NCBI RefSeq assembly: GCF_002224125.1
Contig: NZ_NCSM01000015.1
Coordinates: 124,001-188,000, forward strand
Source: Streptomyces sp. NBS 14/10
Lineage (GTDB): Bacteria > Actinomycetota > Actinomycetes > Streptomycetales > Streptomycetaceae
Direction: 5' to 3'
Length of the DNA: 64,000 bases
In this document: positions 32,446-40,719 of the stretch, piece by piece
How positions within the stretch are numbered: the stretch's first letter is position 1
Layout of the letters: each line of letters opens with the position of its first letter
Notes under the pieces: model-generated
The model's input: only the letters and a program-made list of their open reading frames with translations
Told to the model about the DNA's origin: nothing
Database searches by the model: none
Translations under genes and position numbers: made by a program

Positions 32446-33033
32446 TCATGGCCGTGTGCCGTTCCCGAACCCCGTCCACCGCAGTTCGGCCGGCAGGTGG
32501 CCCATGTCGTTGTACAGCAGCACCGTCGGCGCCGTTCCGTCGCGGTATTCGATCGCGGTCAGTGCCGTGTTCCCACAGTTCAGCCCCAGCCATCGCACCG
32601 GCGGCGCGTCGAGTGCGTGCCGGATGAGCCAGGCCACCTGATAGGCATGGGTGATCAGGACCTCGTGAGTCTCGGATGCGGCGGGGCGCGCGAACCTGTC
32701 GGTGAGGGCATCGGCGAGGCGAGCTCCCGCCGCGGCCTCCTCGGCGTCGTACCCGTCGAAGAACGCCGCCCACGCCGGTGGCGCGTCGTCCGGTACATGC
32801 GGTACGTGATCGATCAGCTCGGCCGCTTCCCGCACGCCGGCGTTCGGGAGGTGCCTGCCGACGATCTGCGCGCACCGCACCGCCCGGGGGAGGGGGGAAT
32901 GCCACACCGCGTCGATCGGAAGTGCGGCCAGGCGCCGCCCGAGCAGTTCCGACTGCCGCTGCCCGATGTCGGTCAGCTCGCCGAACGGGTCCGCCGCTCC
33001 GTGCCGTACCAGATACACGTGCCGAGTCGGCAT
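32446..33033 (-). CDS. Histidine phosphatase (phosphoglycerate-mutase-like)
   Basis: A 195-residue branch-2-lacking small histidine phosphatase. The phosphorylated histidine is in YLVRHGAADP, the second arginine region is HSPLPRAVRCAQ, and the second catalytic histidine is in VLITHAYQVAWL. AAGGAG precedes the ATG at 33033. It is 27 nt downstream of the PPDK-like gene, and the two are probably one operon. The substrate is unknown; a metabolite phosphatase is likely. Confidence 0.88.
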   Translation of the reverse strand: MPTRHVYLVRHGAADPFGELTDIGQRQSELLGRRLAALPIDAVWHSPLPRAVRCAQIVGRHLPNAGVREAAELIDHVPHVPDDAPPAWAAFFDGYDAEEAAAGARLADALTDRFARPAASETHEVLITHAYQVAWLIRHALDAPPVRWLGLNCGNTALTAIEYRDGTAPTVLLYNDMGHLPAELRWTGFGNGTRP

Positions 33034-33060
33034 CGCCGATCTCCTTTCAGAGTTGCCTTG

Positions 33061-34704
33061 TCATCGGGTGGTTGCGGACCGCAGTGCGGCATGGGCCGCT
33101 TCGAGCCGCTGGGATTCCTCGCGTGGGGAATGGTCCCCCGAGGCGTCGTCGGCCCATGCCAGCAGTCGGTGAAAGTGCTTGTCGGCCGCGTTCGCGACGA
33201 CGCGGGGGCGGCCGAGGGCGACCTCGCCACTCGTCCCGTCGATGGTGATGAGGGTGCCGTCGCCGATGGTGCGCCCGCCGGCCGTGACGGTGCCGTTGCC
33301 GGCATCGACGGTCAGGTCGGCGACGCCCACGACCGCGGGCCTTTCCATGGCTCGTGCGACGACCGCGGCGTGGCTGGCCGGCCCGCCGCGAGCAGTGACG
33401 ATCCCCGTGGCGGCGGCGAGGCCGTGCATGTCATGGGGAGAGGTCTCCGGGCGCACCAGGATGACCGGGGTGCCGTCTTGGGCCATGCGTACCGTTCGGT
33501 CCGCCGTGGTCGCCACGTGGCCGACCGCGACACCGGGGCAGGCGCCGAGGCCGCGGGCGAAGACGTCGGCCTCCTCGGATGACGCGATGCGTGGCGTACG
33601 GACCTGACGGAGATGGCTCGGTGAGATCCTGAGCAGCGCTTCGTGCCGTTCGATGATCCGCTCGTCGGCGAGTTCGGTGGCCACGCGCACCGCGGCACCT
33701 CCGGCGAACCGTCCGGGCCGGACCTGCAGCATCCACAACTCGCCCGCCTGGAACGTGAATTCGACATAACAGGCGTCGCGGTAGTGTCCTTCGATCCGGC
33801 TCAGGGCGTCGAGCAGCTCCGCCCACACCGCCGGCTCCCGCTCGGCGAGTTCGCGCAGCGGCCGGGTCGTCGATCTGCCGGAGACGACGTCCTCTCCTTG
33901 GTGCCCGAACAGGACTTCGCCGAATGGGATGTTCTCACCGGTGTTGGGATCGCGGCTGAACGCGACTCCGGTGCCGCTGTGGTCGTCGCGGTTCCCGAAC
34001 ACCATCGCCTGGACGATCACGGCTGTTCCGAGGTCGTGCGGGATGTCGTGCAACGCGCGATAGGTTCGGGCGCGTGGTGTGTCCCAGGACGAGAACACGG
34101 CCTCGACCGCCGACGCCAGCTGGCGGGCCGCGTCGTCGGGAACCGGCTGTCCGCACCGTTTCCGAACGAATTCCTCTACTGCCTTCATCGCATCGGCGAG
34201 GCGTGTTTCCTCGTCCTCGGTTCCGCGCCCGGGATCTTCTCCGTGGATGGCTCTCACATCGCCCGCGTCCGCGTTCGTGACCGCGGAGGCGAAACTCGAC
34301 AGGAAGCGCAGCCGCGCGTTCAGTGCGAACGGCCGGTCGCCCGTCTCGACGGCAAGGCCCGCGGTGGCTTCGGTCGTGAGGCCGAGGTTGAGGATCGTGC
34401 TCATCATGCCGGGCATCGATACACCGGCCCCGGAGCGCACGGAGACCGCCAGCGGCCTCCCGGGTCCGCCGAAGGCGCGCCCGGTGGTGAGTTCGAGGTC
34501 GGCGATGGCCGTCGCGAGTTCGTCGTCGAGCCCGTCGGGCAGACATGCGTCCCGTAGGAAGACACGGCATGCCTGCGTGGTGATGACGAACCCGGCCGGC
34601 ACCGGCAACCCGAGGCGGTGCAGGAGGACCAGGCCGAGTGCCTTGCCACCCAGTGTCTCCGCCGCCTCCTCGACCTGGGCGGAGATCGTGCGAACCCATC
34701 TCAT
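33061..34704 (-). CDS. ppdK: Short pyruvate,phosphate-dikinase-like protein without PEP-binding domain
   Basis: A 547-residue protein; full PPDK is about 870-900. The ATP-grasp part is clear: LGGKALGLVLLHRLGLPVPA, SVRSGAGVSMPGMMSTILNL, and YVEFTFQAGELWMLQVRPGR. The phosphohistidine domain follows (about 430-510) with TARGGPASHAAVVARAMERP, including the swivelling histidine. The C-terminal PEP/pyruvate TIM barrel is absent and the gene ends with a normal stop, so this is a shorter family rather than a truncation. A comparable short PpdK exists in mycobacteria. The start ATG (34704) overlaps the stop of the upstream gene as ATGA. It may transfer phosphate to an unknown acceptor or act with a partner. 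Confidence 0.85.
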   Translation of the reverse strand: MRWVRTISAQVEEAAETLGGKALGLVLLHRLGLPVPAGFVITTQACRVFLRDACLPDGLDDELATAIADLELTTGRAFGGPGRPLAVSVRSGAGVSMPGMMSTILNLGLTTEATAGLAVETGDRPFALNARLRFLSSFASAVTNADAGDVRAIHGEDPGRGTEDEETRLADAMKAVEEFVRKRCGQPVPDDAARQLASAVEAVFSSWDTPRARTYRALHDIPHDLGTAVIVQAMVFGNRDDHSGTGVAFSRDPNTGENIPFGEVLFGHQGEDVVSGRSTTRPLRELAEREPAVWAELLDALSRIEGHYRDACYVEFTFQAGELWMLQVRPGRFAGGAAVRVATELADERIIERHEALLRISPSHLRQVRTPRIASSEEADVFARGLGACPGVAVGHVATTADRTVRMAQDGTPVILVRPETSPHDMHGLAAATGIVTARGGPASHAAVVARAMERPAVVGVADLTVDAGNGTVTAGGRTIGDGTLITIDGTSGEVALGRPRVVANAADKHFHRLLAWADDASGDHSPREESQRLEAAHAALRSATTR

Positions 34705-35342
34705 CGCCGCATCCCGAGGGTGGCCAGCAGGTCTTCGTGCAGCTCCGCCCATACGGTGTGGTACGAGGCGGTGCTGTCGGTCACGTACTCCAGCGCGCCG
34801 GAGGCGGCGCGACCGAGGGCTCCGGCGAGACGGTCGCGGTAACGGCCGAATCGCGGCAGTGCCGCGGACAGCTCGGCACAGACGGGGGCGGCGCGTCGGT
34901 CGAGATCGGCGAATCGGTCGAGGACCCGGGAGTCGTAGGCGGGGTCGCTGTGGTCGTTGGCGTTCACGATGCCGTCGACGGTGCGAAGTTGCCATGCCGC
35001 GCAGAGGTCGAGCAGCTCCGGGTTGAGGACGAGAAACCGGTCGAATGCCGCCTCAACGGCTCCGCGGGCGTTGGCCGAGGTGAGTTCGTCGGTGATGCGC
35101 TCGGCGTCGGCGGCGCGGCCGGCGTCCGTGAGCAGCCAGCAGGGCATGCCGCCGCCGGATATCCGTGTGACGAGGCCCTCGGCCCCCAGATCGATGAGCT
35201 CGGACTCGATGTCGGACTCGTCGAGTCCCGTAACCCCATGGAGGCGGGTGGGGCTGGCGGCGCCGGCACAGCGCAGGGCATGCAGCACCAACAGCTTGGC
35301 GTCGGTCGACATCGCGTCGACCTCGAACCCCTTGCCACTCAC
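34701..35342 (-). CDS. Winged-helix protein coupled to the PPDK-like gene
   Basis: A 213-residue protein. The GTG at 35342 is chosen because CGGAGG lies 6 nt upstream; an ATG at 35384 has no such site. The N-terminal 80 residues look like a winged helix (AKLLVLHALRCAGAASPTRL, then LGAEGLVTRISGG). The C-terminal 120 residues are helical with WQLRTVDGIVNANDHSDPAY. Its stop overlaps the PPDK-like start by 4 bp. It could regulate the operon or be a regulatory or substrate subunit of the phosphotransferase. Confidence 0.72.
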   Translation of the reverse strand: MSGKGFEVDAMSTDAKLLVLHALRCAGAASPTRLHGVTGLDESDIESELIDLGAEGLVTRISGGGMPCWLLTDAGRAADAERITDELTSANARGAVEAAFDRFLVLNPELLDLCAAWQLRTVDGIVNANDHSDPAYDSRVLDRFADLDRRAAPVCAELSAALPRFGRYRDRLAGALGRAASGALEYVTDSTASYHTVWAELHEDLLATLGMRR

Positions 35343-35370
35343 ATTCAACCTCCGATGTTCACGTTTTCTG

Positions 35371-35385
35371 GATGACGTCGTCATC
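35371..35385. promoter_or_regulatory. 15-bp perfect dyad GATGAC-GTC-GTCATC
   Basis: GATGACGTCGTCATC is a perfect inverted repeat between the divergent winged-helix/PPDK operon and the long TetR gene. Its position, 44 nt before the TetR ATG and 29 nt before the other start, fits an operator of that TetR for both directions. Confidence 0.6.
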
Positions 35386-35428
35386 TGGATGCTGTTTGTA
35401 TCATGCCATGGGAGCGGAAGGGGACACG

Positions 35429-36562
35429 ATGGCGAGACTGACGCGCGCCCAGCAGCAGGAGCGGACCCGCGCGGCGGTGCTGGTCGCGGCCCGGGAGGAG
35501 TTCGCCGAGCACGGCTACGCCGAGGCCAAGGTCGACCGGATCGCCGAGCGAGCCGAACTGACCAGGGGCGCGGTCTACTCCAACTTCACCGGCAAGCGCG
35601 CGCTCTACCTTGCGGTGCTCGCCGACGCCGCCGAACGGGCCAGGGCCCGCGCCGAACCGCCAGTGGCATCGGCCGACTCCGCCGGGCGCGCGCTCGGCAC
35701 CTTCGCCCGGGTCTGGCTCGAACGACTGCCCCTCGCCGGCGACACTCCGGGGAGCGGGCATCTCCAGTTGCGTTCGCTGTCCGGAGTGCTCGACACCGAG
35801 CCGGCCAGGACCGCGCTGGCCGAACTCGTCCGGTTCGAAGCCCTGCTGCTCGCCCTGGCACTCGAGTCGCGCCCCGCGGCGCGCGGCCGGATGGTGCGAC
35901 CGGCCCAGCTGGCGCTGACCCTCCTCCACGGAGCGGCCGGTCTCGCGGAGAACGCCCCCGGGGTCGGTGACCCGTTCGACCTGGCCCGCGCCGCCGAGCA
36001 CCTGGCCGACATCGCCGTGAACGACGACGCTGAGCCACCGCACCTGCCCTTCATTGCCCGGGCACAGCCGGCGGCAGACCCGTGGGCGGCGCCCCGAGGC
36101 CTCGCCGACGAGATCACCGGCCGCGCGGTCGACCTCGCCGACGACGGCGTGGTCGTCGTGCTGGGCGTGAGCCGTCTGTCCGCGGCCGAGGAGGCGGTCC
36201 GCTCGGCCCGGCCGGGTGACGCGGTGACGATCGTCGTCGCCACGAGCGACCCGGCCGAGACCGGTCGACTGGCCCGCCTCCGTATCGTCGATCTCGTCGC
36301 CTGCCTGCGCCGGGTGTTCGCAGCCGAGGAACTACCGCGGCCGCGCATCGTCTTCGACGACGGTGGCACGGTTCCCGCGGCCCTCGGCAGGACCTCGGTC
36401 GACGACCTCACCGAGGTCGCGATCCGGGTGCGCGACGGGCTGATCGTGGCACACGCGGACGGCCGCGGCGCCGGCCACGCCGTGGCCGACACCGGCGCCC
36501 CACGCCGTGGCCGCGGCACGACGGCGGCGAGCCGGAGAGACCTGCGGACGGGGCCTGAATGA
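35429..36562 (+). CDS. Unusually long TetR-family regulator
   Basis: A 377-residue protein; most TetR regulators are 190-230. The HTH is standard (VDRIAERAELTRGAVYSNFT, about residues 33-52). The usual ligand domain ends near 205. About 170 further residues follow, beginning DPWAAPRGLADEITGRAVDL, with alternating strands and helices (VVVVLGVSRLSAAEEAVRSA, VTIVVATSDPAETGRLARLR) that suggest an extra alpha/beta domain. A GGAAGGGG site precedes the ATG at 35429. It overlaps the AraC frame at its stop. The identity of the extra domain is unknown. Confidence 0.8.
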   Translation: MARLTRAQQQERTRAAVLVAAREEFAEHGYAEAKVDRIAERAELTRGAVYSNFTGKRALYLAVLADAAERARARAEPPVASADSAGRALGTFARVWLERLPLAGDTPGSGHLQLRSLSGVLDTEPARTALAELVRFEALLLALALESRPAARGRMVRPAQLALTLLHGAAGLAENAPGVGDPFDLARAAEHLADIAVNDDAEPPHLPFIARAQPAADPWAAPRGLADEITGRAVDLADDGVVVVLGVSRLSAAEEAVRSARPGDAVTIVVATSDPAETGRLARLRIVDLVACLRRVFAAEELPRPRIVFDDGGTVPAALGRTSVDDLTEVAIRVRDGLIVAHADGRGAGHAVADTGAPRRGRGTTAASRRDLRTGPE

Positions 36563-36577
36563 CCCGGTTCCGGGAGC

Positions 36578-36611
36578 GGCGGGTCCCGGTGAGCGGGGCG
36601 GGTCCCGGTGA
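36578..36611 (+). repeat. 15-bp perfect direct repeat before the AraC gene
   Basis: GGCGGGTCCCGGTGA occurs at 36578-36592 and 36597-36611, a 19-bp period. A partial third copy (GGGTCCCGTGG) starts at 36621 inside the AraC start. AraC proteins often bind tandem half-sites, so this may be an autoregulatory site, but replication slippage could also create it. Confidence 0.6.
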
Positions 36612-36618
36612 CCGCACC

Positions 36619-37062
36619 ATGGGTCCCGTGGCCCATGTTCCGATCGCTCGTCATCTGCTCCGCGCCAGGGATCTAGCGGACGCCCGCTACTCCGAGGCAC
36701 TCACCGTGGCCGGGATGGCCGCGGCCGCCGCGCTGTCCCCGGCCCACTTCAGCCGCTGCTTCAAGGCCGCGTTCGGCGAGTCGCCGCACCAGTACCTGCT
36801 GACCCGTCGCCTGGAGCGGGCCGCCGCCCTGCTGCTTGCGACCGACTGGACGGTGGCCGAGATCGGCGTGGCCGTCGGTGTGCGGAGCATCGGTTCGTTC
36901 ACGACGAGTTTCCGCAGGATGTACGGGATGTCCCCGCAGGCGTACCGCGCGGCGCATCCGCCCGCCGCTCGGCATGTCCGCATCCCCCGCTGTGTGGCGA
37001 TGGCCTACGGTCGGCCACGGAACCGCACGTTTCGAGAAGACACGGCGTTGCCGGCTGCTTAG
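36619..37062 (+). CDS. AraC-family regulator, DNA-binding domain only
   Basis: A 147-residue protein, essentially a stand-alone AraC double HTH: ALSPAHFSRCFKAAFGESPH for the first helix pair and SIGSFTTSFRRMYGMSPQAY for the second. The ATG at 36619 gives the usual N-terminus (HVPIARHLLRARDLADARYS). An upstream ATG at 36559 overlapping the TetR stop would add 20 unlikely residues encoded by the direct repeat. This AraC type is regularly found just before a VOC gene, as here. It probably controls that gene. Confidence 0.82.
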   Translation: MGPVAHVPIARHLLRARDLADARYSEALTVAGMAAAAALSPAHFSRCFKAAFGESPHQYLLTRRLERAAALLLATDWTVAEIGVAVGVRSIGSFTTSFRRMYGMSPQAYRAAHPPAARHVRIPRCVAMAYGRPRNRTFREDTALPAA

Positions 37063-37094
37063 CGTCGTTTCCAGGCAACTTGCGAGGAGCGGCC

Positions 37095-37532
37095 ATGACG
37101 ACGATCAAGATCGCGAATGCGCAGTTCTGGGTGCACGACCAGGACGAGGCGCTTGACTTCTACACCCGGAAACTCGGCTGGGAGGTCCGGGCGGATGTGA
37201 CGATGGAGGCATGGAGCTTCCGGTGGCTGTGCGTCGCCCCGCCCGGCGGGGGCGGTCCGGCGCTGGTGCTGATGCCAGTACCCGGGCAGCCGATGCTGGA
37301 TGACGCGAGCAGTGCCCAGCTGTCGGATCTGGTGGCCAAGGGCGCGGGTGGCACCCTGTTCCTGGAGACCGACGACTGCCAGGCCGCGTATGACGAGCTG
37401 TCCGCCCGTGGTGTCGAGTTCAACGACCCGCCGACGGCGCAGCCGTACGGGATCGACACGTCGTTCCGGGACCCGTCGGGCAACAACATCCGGCTCACGC
37501 AGGTGCTGGAGTTCGATCCGGAACGGCACTGA
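37095..37532 (+). CDS. VOC-family protein paired with the AraC regulator
   Basis: A 145-residue VOC protein starting MTTIKIANAQFWVHDQDEAL with AGGAG upstream. The second unit is GTLFLETDDCQAAYDELSAR and the end reads FRDPSGNNIRLTQV. The pattern fits glyoxalase/dioxygenase-like proteins of unknown substrate that are encoded next to short AraC regulators. It starts 32 nt after the AraC stop. Confidence 0.88.
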   Translation: MTTIKIANAQFWVHDQDEALDFYTRKLGWEVRADVTMEAWSFRWLCVAPPGGGGPALVLMPVPGQPMLDDASSAQLSDLVAKGAGGTLFLETDDCQAAYDELSARGVEFNDPPTAQPYGIDTSFRDPSGNNIRLTQVLEFDPERH

Positions 37533-37627
37533 GCTCCCCAGCCCAACACTTTCTCCGTCACTGCCGTCACATCGGCGGCCTCTGGAGGCTCATCCCGGTG
37601 AGCCTTGACGATGGGATGGTGTGACTG

Positions 37628-38504
37628 GTGAACGAGAGCGAGCTGCTGGCCGAGCGCTTCGAGCGGGAGCGCCCGCGGCTGCGTGCGGTGGCATATCGGA
37701 TGCTGGGTTCGGTGACGGAGGCCGACGACGCGGTGCAGGACGCCTGGCTTCGGCTGAGCCGGTCCGACGAGGAGCAGATTGACAACCTCAGCGGATGGCT
37801 GACCACCGTCGTCGCGCGGGAGTGCCTGCACCAGTTGCGGTCCCGACGGCGCCGCCGGGAAGACCCGCTGGTCGAGCACCTGCCCGACCCGGTCGTCCGG
37901 GCCGGAGACCCCGACCCCGAGCAGGAGGCGCTGCTGGCCGACGCGGTGGGCCTGGCGCTGCTCGTCGTACTCGAGCGGCTCACCCCGGCAGAACGGTTGG
38001 CGTTCGTGCTGCACGACATGTTCGGCCTGCCCTTCGACGAGATCGCCCACATCATCGACCGAAACCCCGCGGCCGCACGGAAGCTCGCCAGCCGAGCGCG
38101 GCGCAGGGTCAGCGGCGGAGATCCCTCGGCCCGACCGGGATCTCGCGCGCCAGCGCAAGGTGGTCTACGCGTTCTACGCGGCGGCGCGGACGGCCGATCT
38201 CGACGCCCTCATCCAGGTCCTCGCCCCCGATGTCGTGCAGCGTACCGAGTTCGGTGCCACCCGCCCGCCGAGCGTCGTCCGCGGTGCGGCGGCGGTGGCC
38301 GAGCAAGCCCGTGCGCCCCACGGTGGCGAACTGCGCTCCGTCCTGGTCAACGGCACGGTCGGCGCGCTGGTCACCCGGGATGGACAACCGTACTCCGTCA
38401 TCGCCTTCACGGTCACCGGCGACAAGATCGCCAGGATCGACGTCATCCGCAACGCCGACCGCGTCCGCATCCTCGCGTCCAGCGTCCTCGGCCAGGCCGA
38501 GTGA
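37628..38504 (+). pseudogene. ECF sigma factor (SigJ-like) interrupted by a frameshift
   Basis: Sigma region 2 (LRAVAYRMLGSVTEADDAVQ) and region 4 (LTPAERLAFVLHDMFGLPFD) are in one frame from GTG 37628. The SnoaL-like tail (VVYAFYAAARTADLDALIQV to the stop at 38502-38504) is in the next frame. Removing one C from the CCC at 38130-38132 joins them perfectly (DPSADRDLARQRKVVYAFYA). The gene is therefore either a recent frameshift mutant or a homopolymer sequencing error. If real, the product would keep the core sigma domains but lose its regulatory tail and read on. It is the usual partner of the YCII gene that converges on it. Confidence 0.8.
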
Positions 38505-38509
38505 GCGGT

Positions 38510-38540
38510 CCGGCCCGGTGCGCGGTGCGCACCGGGCCGG
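38510..38540. terminator. Bidirectional terminator, 14-bp perfect stem
   Basis: CCGGCCCGGTGCGC (38510-38523) pairs with GCGCACCGGGCCGG (38527-38540) around a 3-nt loop. It sits in the 40-bp gap between the convergent sigma and YCII genes. Confidence 0.85.
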
Positions 38541-38544
38541 GACC

Positions 38545-38898
38545 TCACCAGTATTTGGCGGACGGTCGTACTTCGACCGCGCCACCCAGTCGCGCCTGCG
38601 GTACGCGGGATGCGATCGCGATCGCGCTGTCCAGATCCTCGGCCTCGACCACCAGGAACCCGCCCACCGAGGTGTTGTCGAACGGCCCCTCGGTGGTGAC
38701 GGCCGAACCGTTCTCCACACGGACGGTCGTCGCGTCCTTGGGCAGACCCATCGGCGGCGCACCGGTCACGTTCTCCATCGTGCCGATCGCCGCCCAGTCG
38801 GCGTACGCCGCCTTGCTGTCCTCCTCCGACACCAACTCCGCCTGCGGAGTGCCCGGCAACGGATACGTGCCCTGGTGGATCACCAACACGAACTGCAT
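38545..38898 (-). CDS. YCII-related protein
   Basis: A 117-residue protein of the YCII family (MQFVLVIHQGTYPLP, then VRVENGSAVTTEGPFDNTSV, and VEAEDLDSAIAIASRVP with the family's buried His/Asp region). AGGAGG lies upstream of two adjacent ATGs; the second, at 38898, gives the normal start. YCII genes are typically paired with SigJ-like sigma factors, and here the sigma gene is convergent. The function is unknown; an enzyme-like ferredoxin fold is expected. Confidence 0.85.
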   Translation of the reverse strand: MQFVLVIHQGTYPLPGTPQAELVSEEDSKAAYADWAAIGTMENVTGAPPMGLPKDATTVRVENGSAVTTEGPFDNTSVGGFLVVEAEDLDSAIAIASRVPQARLGGAVEVRPSAKYW

Positions 38899-38981
38899 CA
38901 TGTCCTCCTCATCGAGTGCGCCCTTCGCACACCCATGAGCCCGGGCATCACACCGATGTGACCTCTCAGGTCTTTCCGGTG

Positions 38982-39614
38982 TCAGGCGGAGCTTTTCACG
39001 TGACGGACCAGCCATGTGAGCATGGGGTCCAGATCGTCGGCGGCCGCGAGGACCTTGCCGACGGCTTCAGGGGTGTGGAGCCAGTCGTCGCAGCCGAGGG
39101 GTTGGGCAGCGATCAGCGAGCGGTGGCGCAGCAGGTCCGCGCGGAAGTGGTCGGACGGATAACCCCGTGGGGGGCGCTTCATCATGTCCCCGGAGATGTC
39201 GTAGCCCTTCTGCCGCAAGTCCTCCACGATGGCGGACAGTTCGCGGCCGCTGCCCTCGGCGGCGACGGCCTTGCGGAACATGGCGACCTGGCCAGGGTCC
39301 GGATACCACCAGGCCCCCTGGATCCGCAGGCCGTCCAGATCGAACCGCAGACCGATCTCGATCTTGCGGCCGAGTCGGATCACCGCGCCCTGGTGCTGCC
39401 ACCACCAGGAGTTTGTGCGGTAGTGCCAGACAGAGAAGTCCTCGTACCGTGGATCGGCGTCCGCCACATCGTTCAGCAACGCGATCATCGGCTGCCGGAC
39501 GAGGCGTTCGCGATCCGCGCGGTACTGCTCGCGTACCGCGTTTGAGGGCTCGCCCTGCAGGTGCAGTAACACGTCCATGGCTCGCTCCGGCCAGCCGGTG
39601 AACCGTACGCTCAT
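38982..39614 (-). CDS. DUF2461-family protein
   Basis: A 210-residue protein starting at ATG 39614 (MSVRFTGWPERAMDVLLHLQ). Conserved stretches are DPRYEDFSVWHYRTNSWWW, IGLRFDLDGLRIQGAWWYPD, PPRGYPSDHFRADLLRHRS and DWLHTPEAVGKVLAAA, all DUF2461-like. No catalytic motif is recognised. It is a single gene with its own promoter region. Confidence 0.82.
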   Translation of the reverse strand: MSVRFTGWPERAMDVLLHLQGEPSNAVREQYRADRERLVRQPMIALLNDVADADPRYEDFSVWHYRTNSWWWQHQGAVIRLGRKIEIGLRFDLDGLRIQGAWWYPDPGQVAMFRKAVAAEGSGRELSAIVEDLRQKGYDISGDMMKRPPRGYPSDHFRADLLRHRSLIAAQPLGCDDWLHTPEAVGKVLAAADDLDPMLTWLVRHVKSSA

Positions 39615-39750
39615 GCTGGCACCATAACCCACCCATGATCCCTTCAAGGACGTGGTACGACGTGCCGGGAGGAAGTACCTCCCGGCACGCGGGAGGTCGT
39701 GTGCCGGGCAGACTGACTGGAGCGCAGCGCAGGAGACGCGTTTTGAGGTT

Positions 39751-40383
39751 TCAGGAAGGGGATGCCGCGCTGGGCTCAGAGGTACCGGCGGCCGCGTCCG
39801 GGGTGGTAGCCGAGTAGAAGACGGACTTCTGCTGCTTGGTGCGGTGTACTTGGCCCTTGGCGACGAGCGATTCGAGAGTGCTGCGTACGACGGTGGCCTT
39901 GACCTCGCGGTCCGGCAGAGCCTGGGTGAGGGCAGCGGTGACCTCGGTCGCGGAGCGCGGTTCACCGTGCTGGATGAGGTCATCACGGATGAGGTCCCGG
40001 AGCGTGGGCACACCGGTTTCTCTCACCTGCTTGGAACGGCTCCTGTCCGACTCTGCCCCCTTCCGCTTGCCGGTGGTCGTGTTGGCGTTCTTCTTCGGCT
40101 TGCGCGCTGCCGGCAGTGCTGCGGACTTCGGCGCAGCGGACACACCGTCCGCAGAGCCGCTGACCTCGGCGTTCTCCGGTACGTCGGCGGCGGATTCGCC
40201 ACCGAGGGTCTGCCGCATGCTGAGCAGGAGCACCCGGTTGTTCTCGAGCACCGACAGTTGCCGTTGCAGCGTCGAGATTTCGGTGCTCAGGCGTTCGTGT
40301 TCGGCGGAGTTGCGTTCGAGATCTGCGGTGATCTGTGCCGCGTACTGGGACTTCAGATTGGTGTTGTCGGTAGAGGTGTCCAC
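39751..40383 (-). CDS. Coiled-coil protein with C-terminal winged helix
   Basis: A 210-residue protein from GTG 40383 (AGGGAG 6 nt upstream). Residues about 15-60 form a heptad-rich coiled coil (NSAEHERLSTEISTLQRQLS). A lysine-rich, low-complexity linker follows (about 95-125, KPKKNANTTTGKRKGAESDR). The last 75 residues resemble a winged helix (TLRDLIRDDLIQHGEPRSAT, then VVRSTLESLVAKGQVHRTKQ). A DNA-binding or nucleoid-associated role is plausible. I do not recognise a named family. Confidence 0.7.
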   Translation of the reverse strand: MDTSTDNTNLKSQYAAQITADLERNSAEHERLSTEISTLQRQLSVLENNRVLLLSMRQTLGGESAADVPENAEVSGSADGVSAAPKSAALPAARKPKKNANTTTGKRKGAESDRSRSKQVRETGVPTLRDLIRDDLIQHGEPRSATEVTAALTQALPDREVKATVVRSTLESLVAKGQVHRTKQQKSVFYSATTPDAAAGTSEPSAASPS

Positions 40384-40719
40384 CACAAGCTCCCTCGTCT
40401 GGGGGCGCAATCAATGTTGGTGCTGGATGGTACATGTACGCGATGGCTACGGGGGCCGCTGCGGAGGCTTGAGTGAACTCGGTGGTGTACGGGGCGAAGT
40501 GCCCACCGGGGATCGTCTACGGGGCCCTACGGGGGGGTAACCCCAAGCACCGCCCTGAGGACAGCGCATCGGCGCGTCAGGGGGAGAGCCGGATGGGCCG
40601 ATCCCCTCTCCGCTGGTGGGATGGTCGCCGACCGCCGGCTCCGGGGGCGAAACAGCCGCGGGCCACAGCCTGAGCGGTCTCTGAAGGCACAGGCAACCCG
40701 AACAGGAAAGGGATCCATC
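40384..40719. promoter_or_regulatory. Divergent promoter region with a 10-bp palindrome and phased TACGGGG motifs
   Basis: This 336-bp gap contains no gene. GTACATGTAC (40430-40439) is a perfect palindrome 47 nt before the coiled-coil protein start. TACGGGG occurs four times, beginning at 40448, 40488, 40518 and 40528. All spacings are multiples of 10 bp (40, 30, 10), so the copies would face the same side of the helix. Confidence 0.4.
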
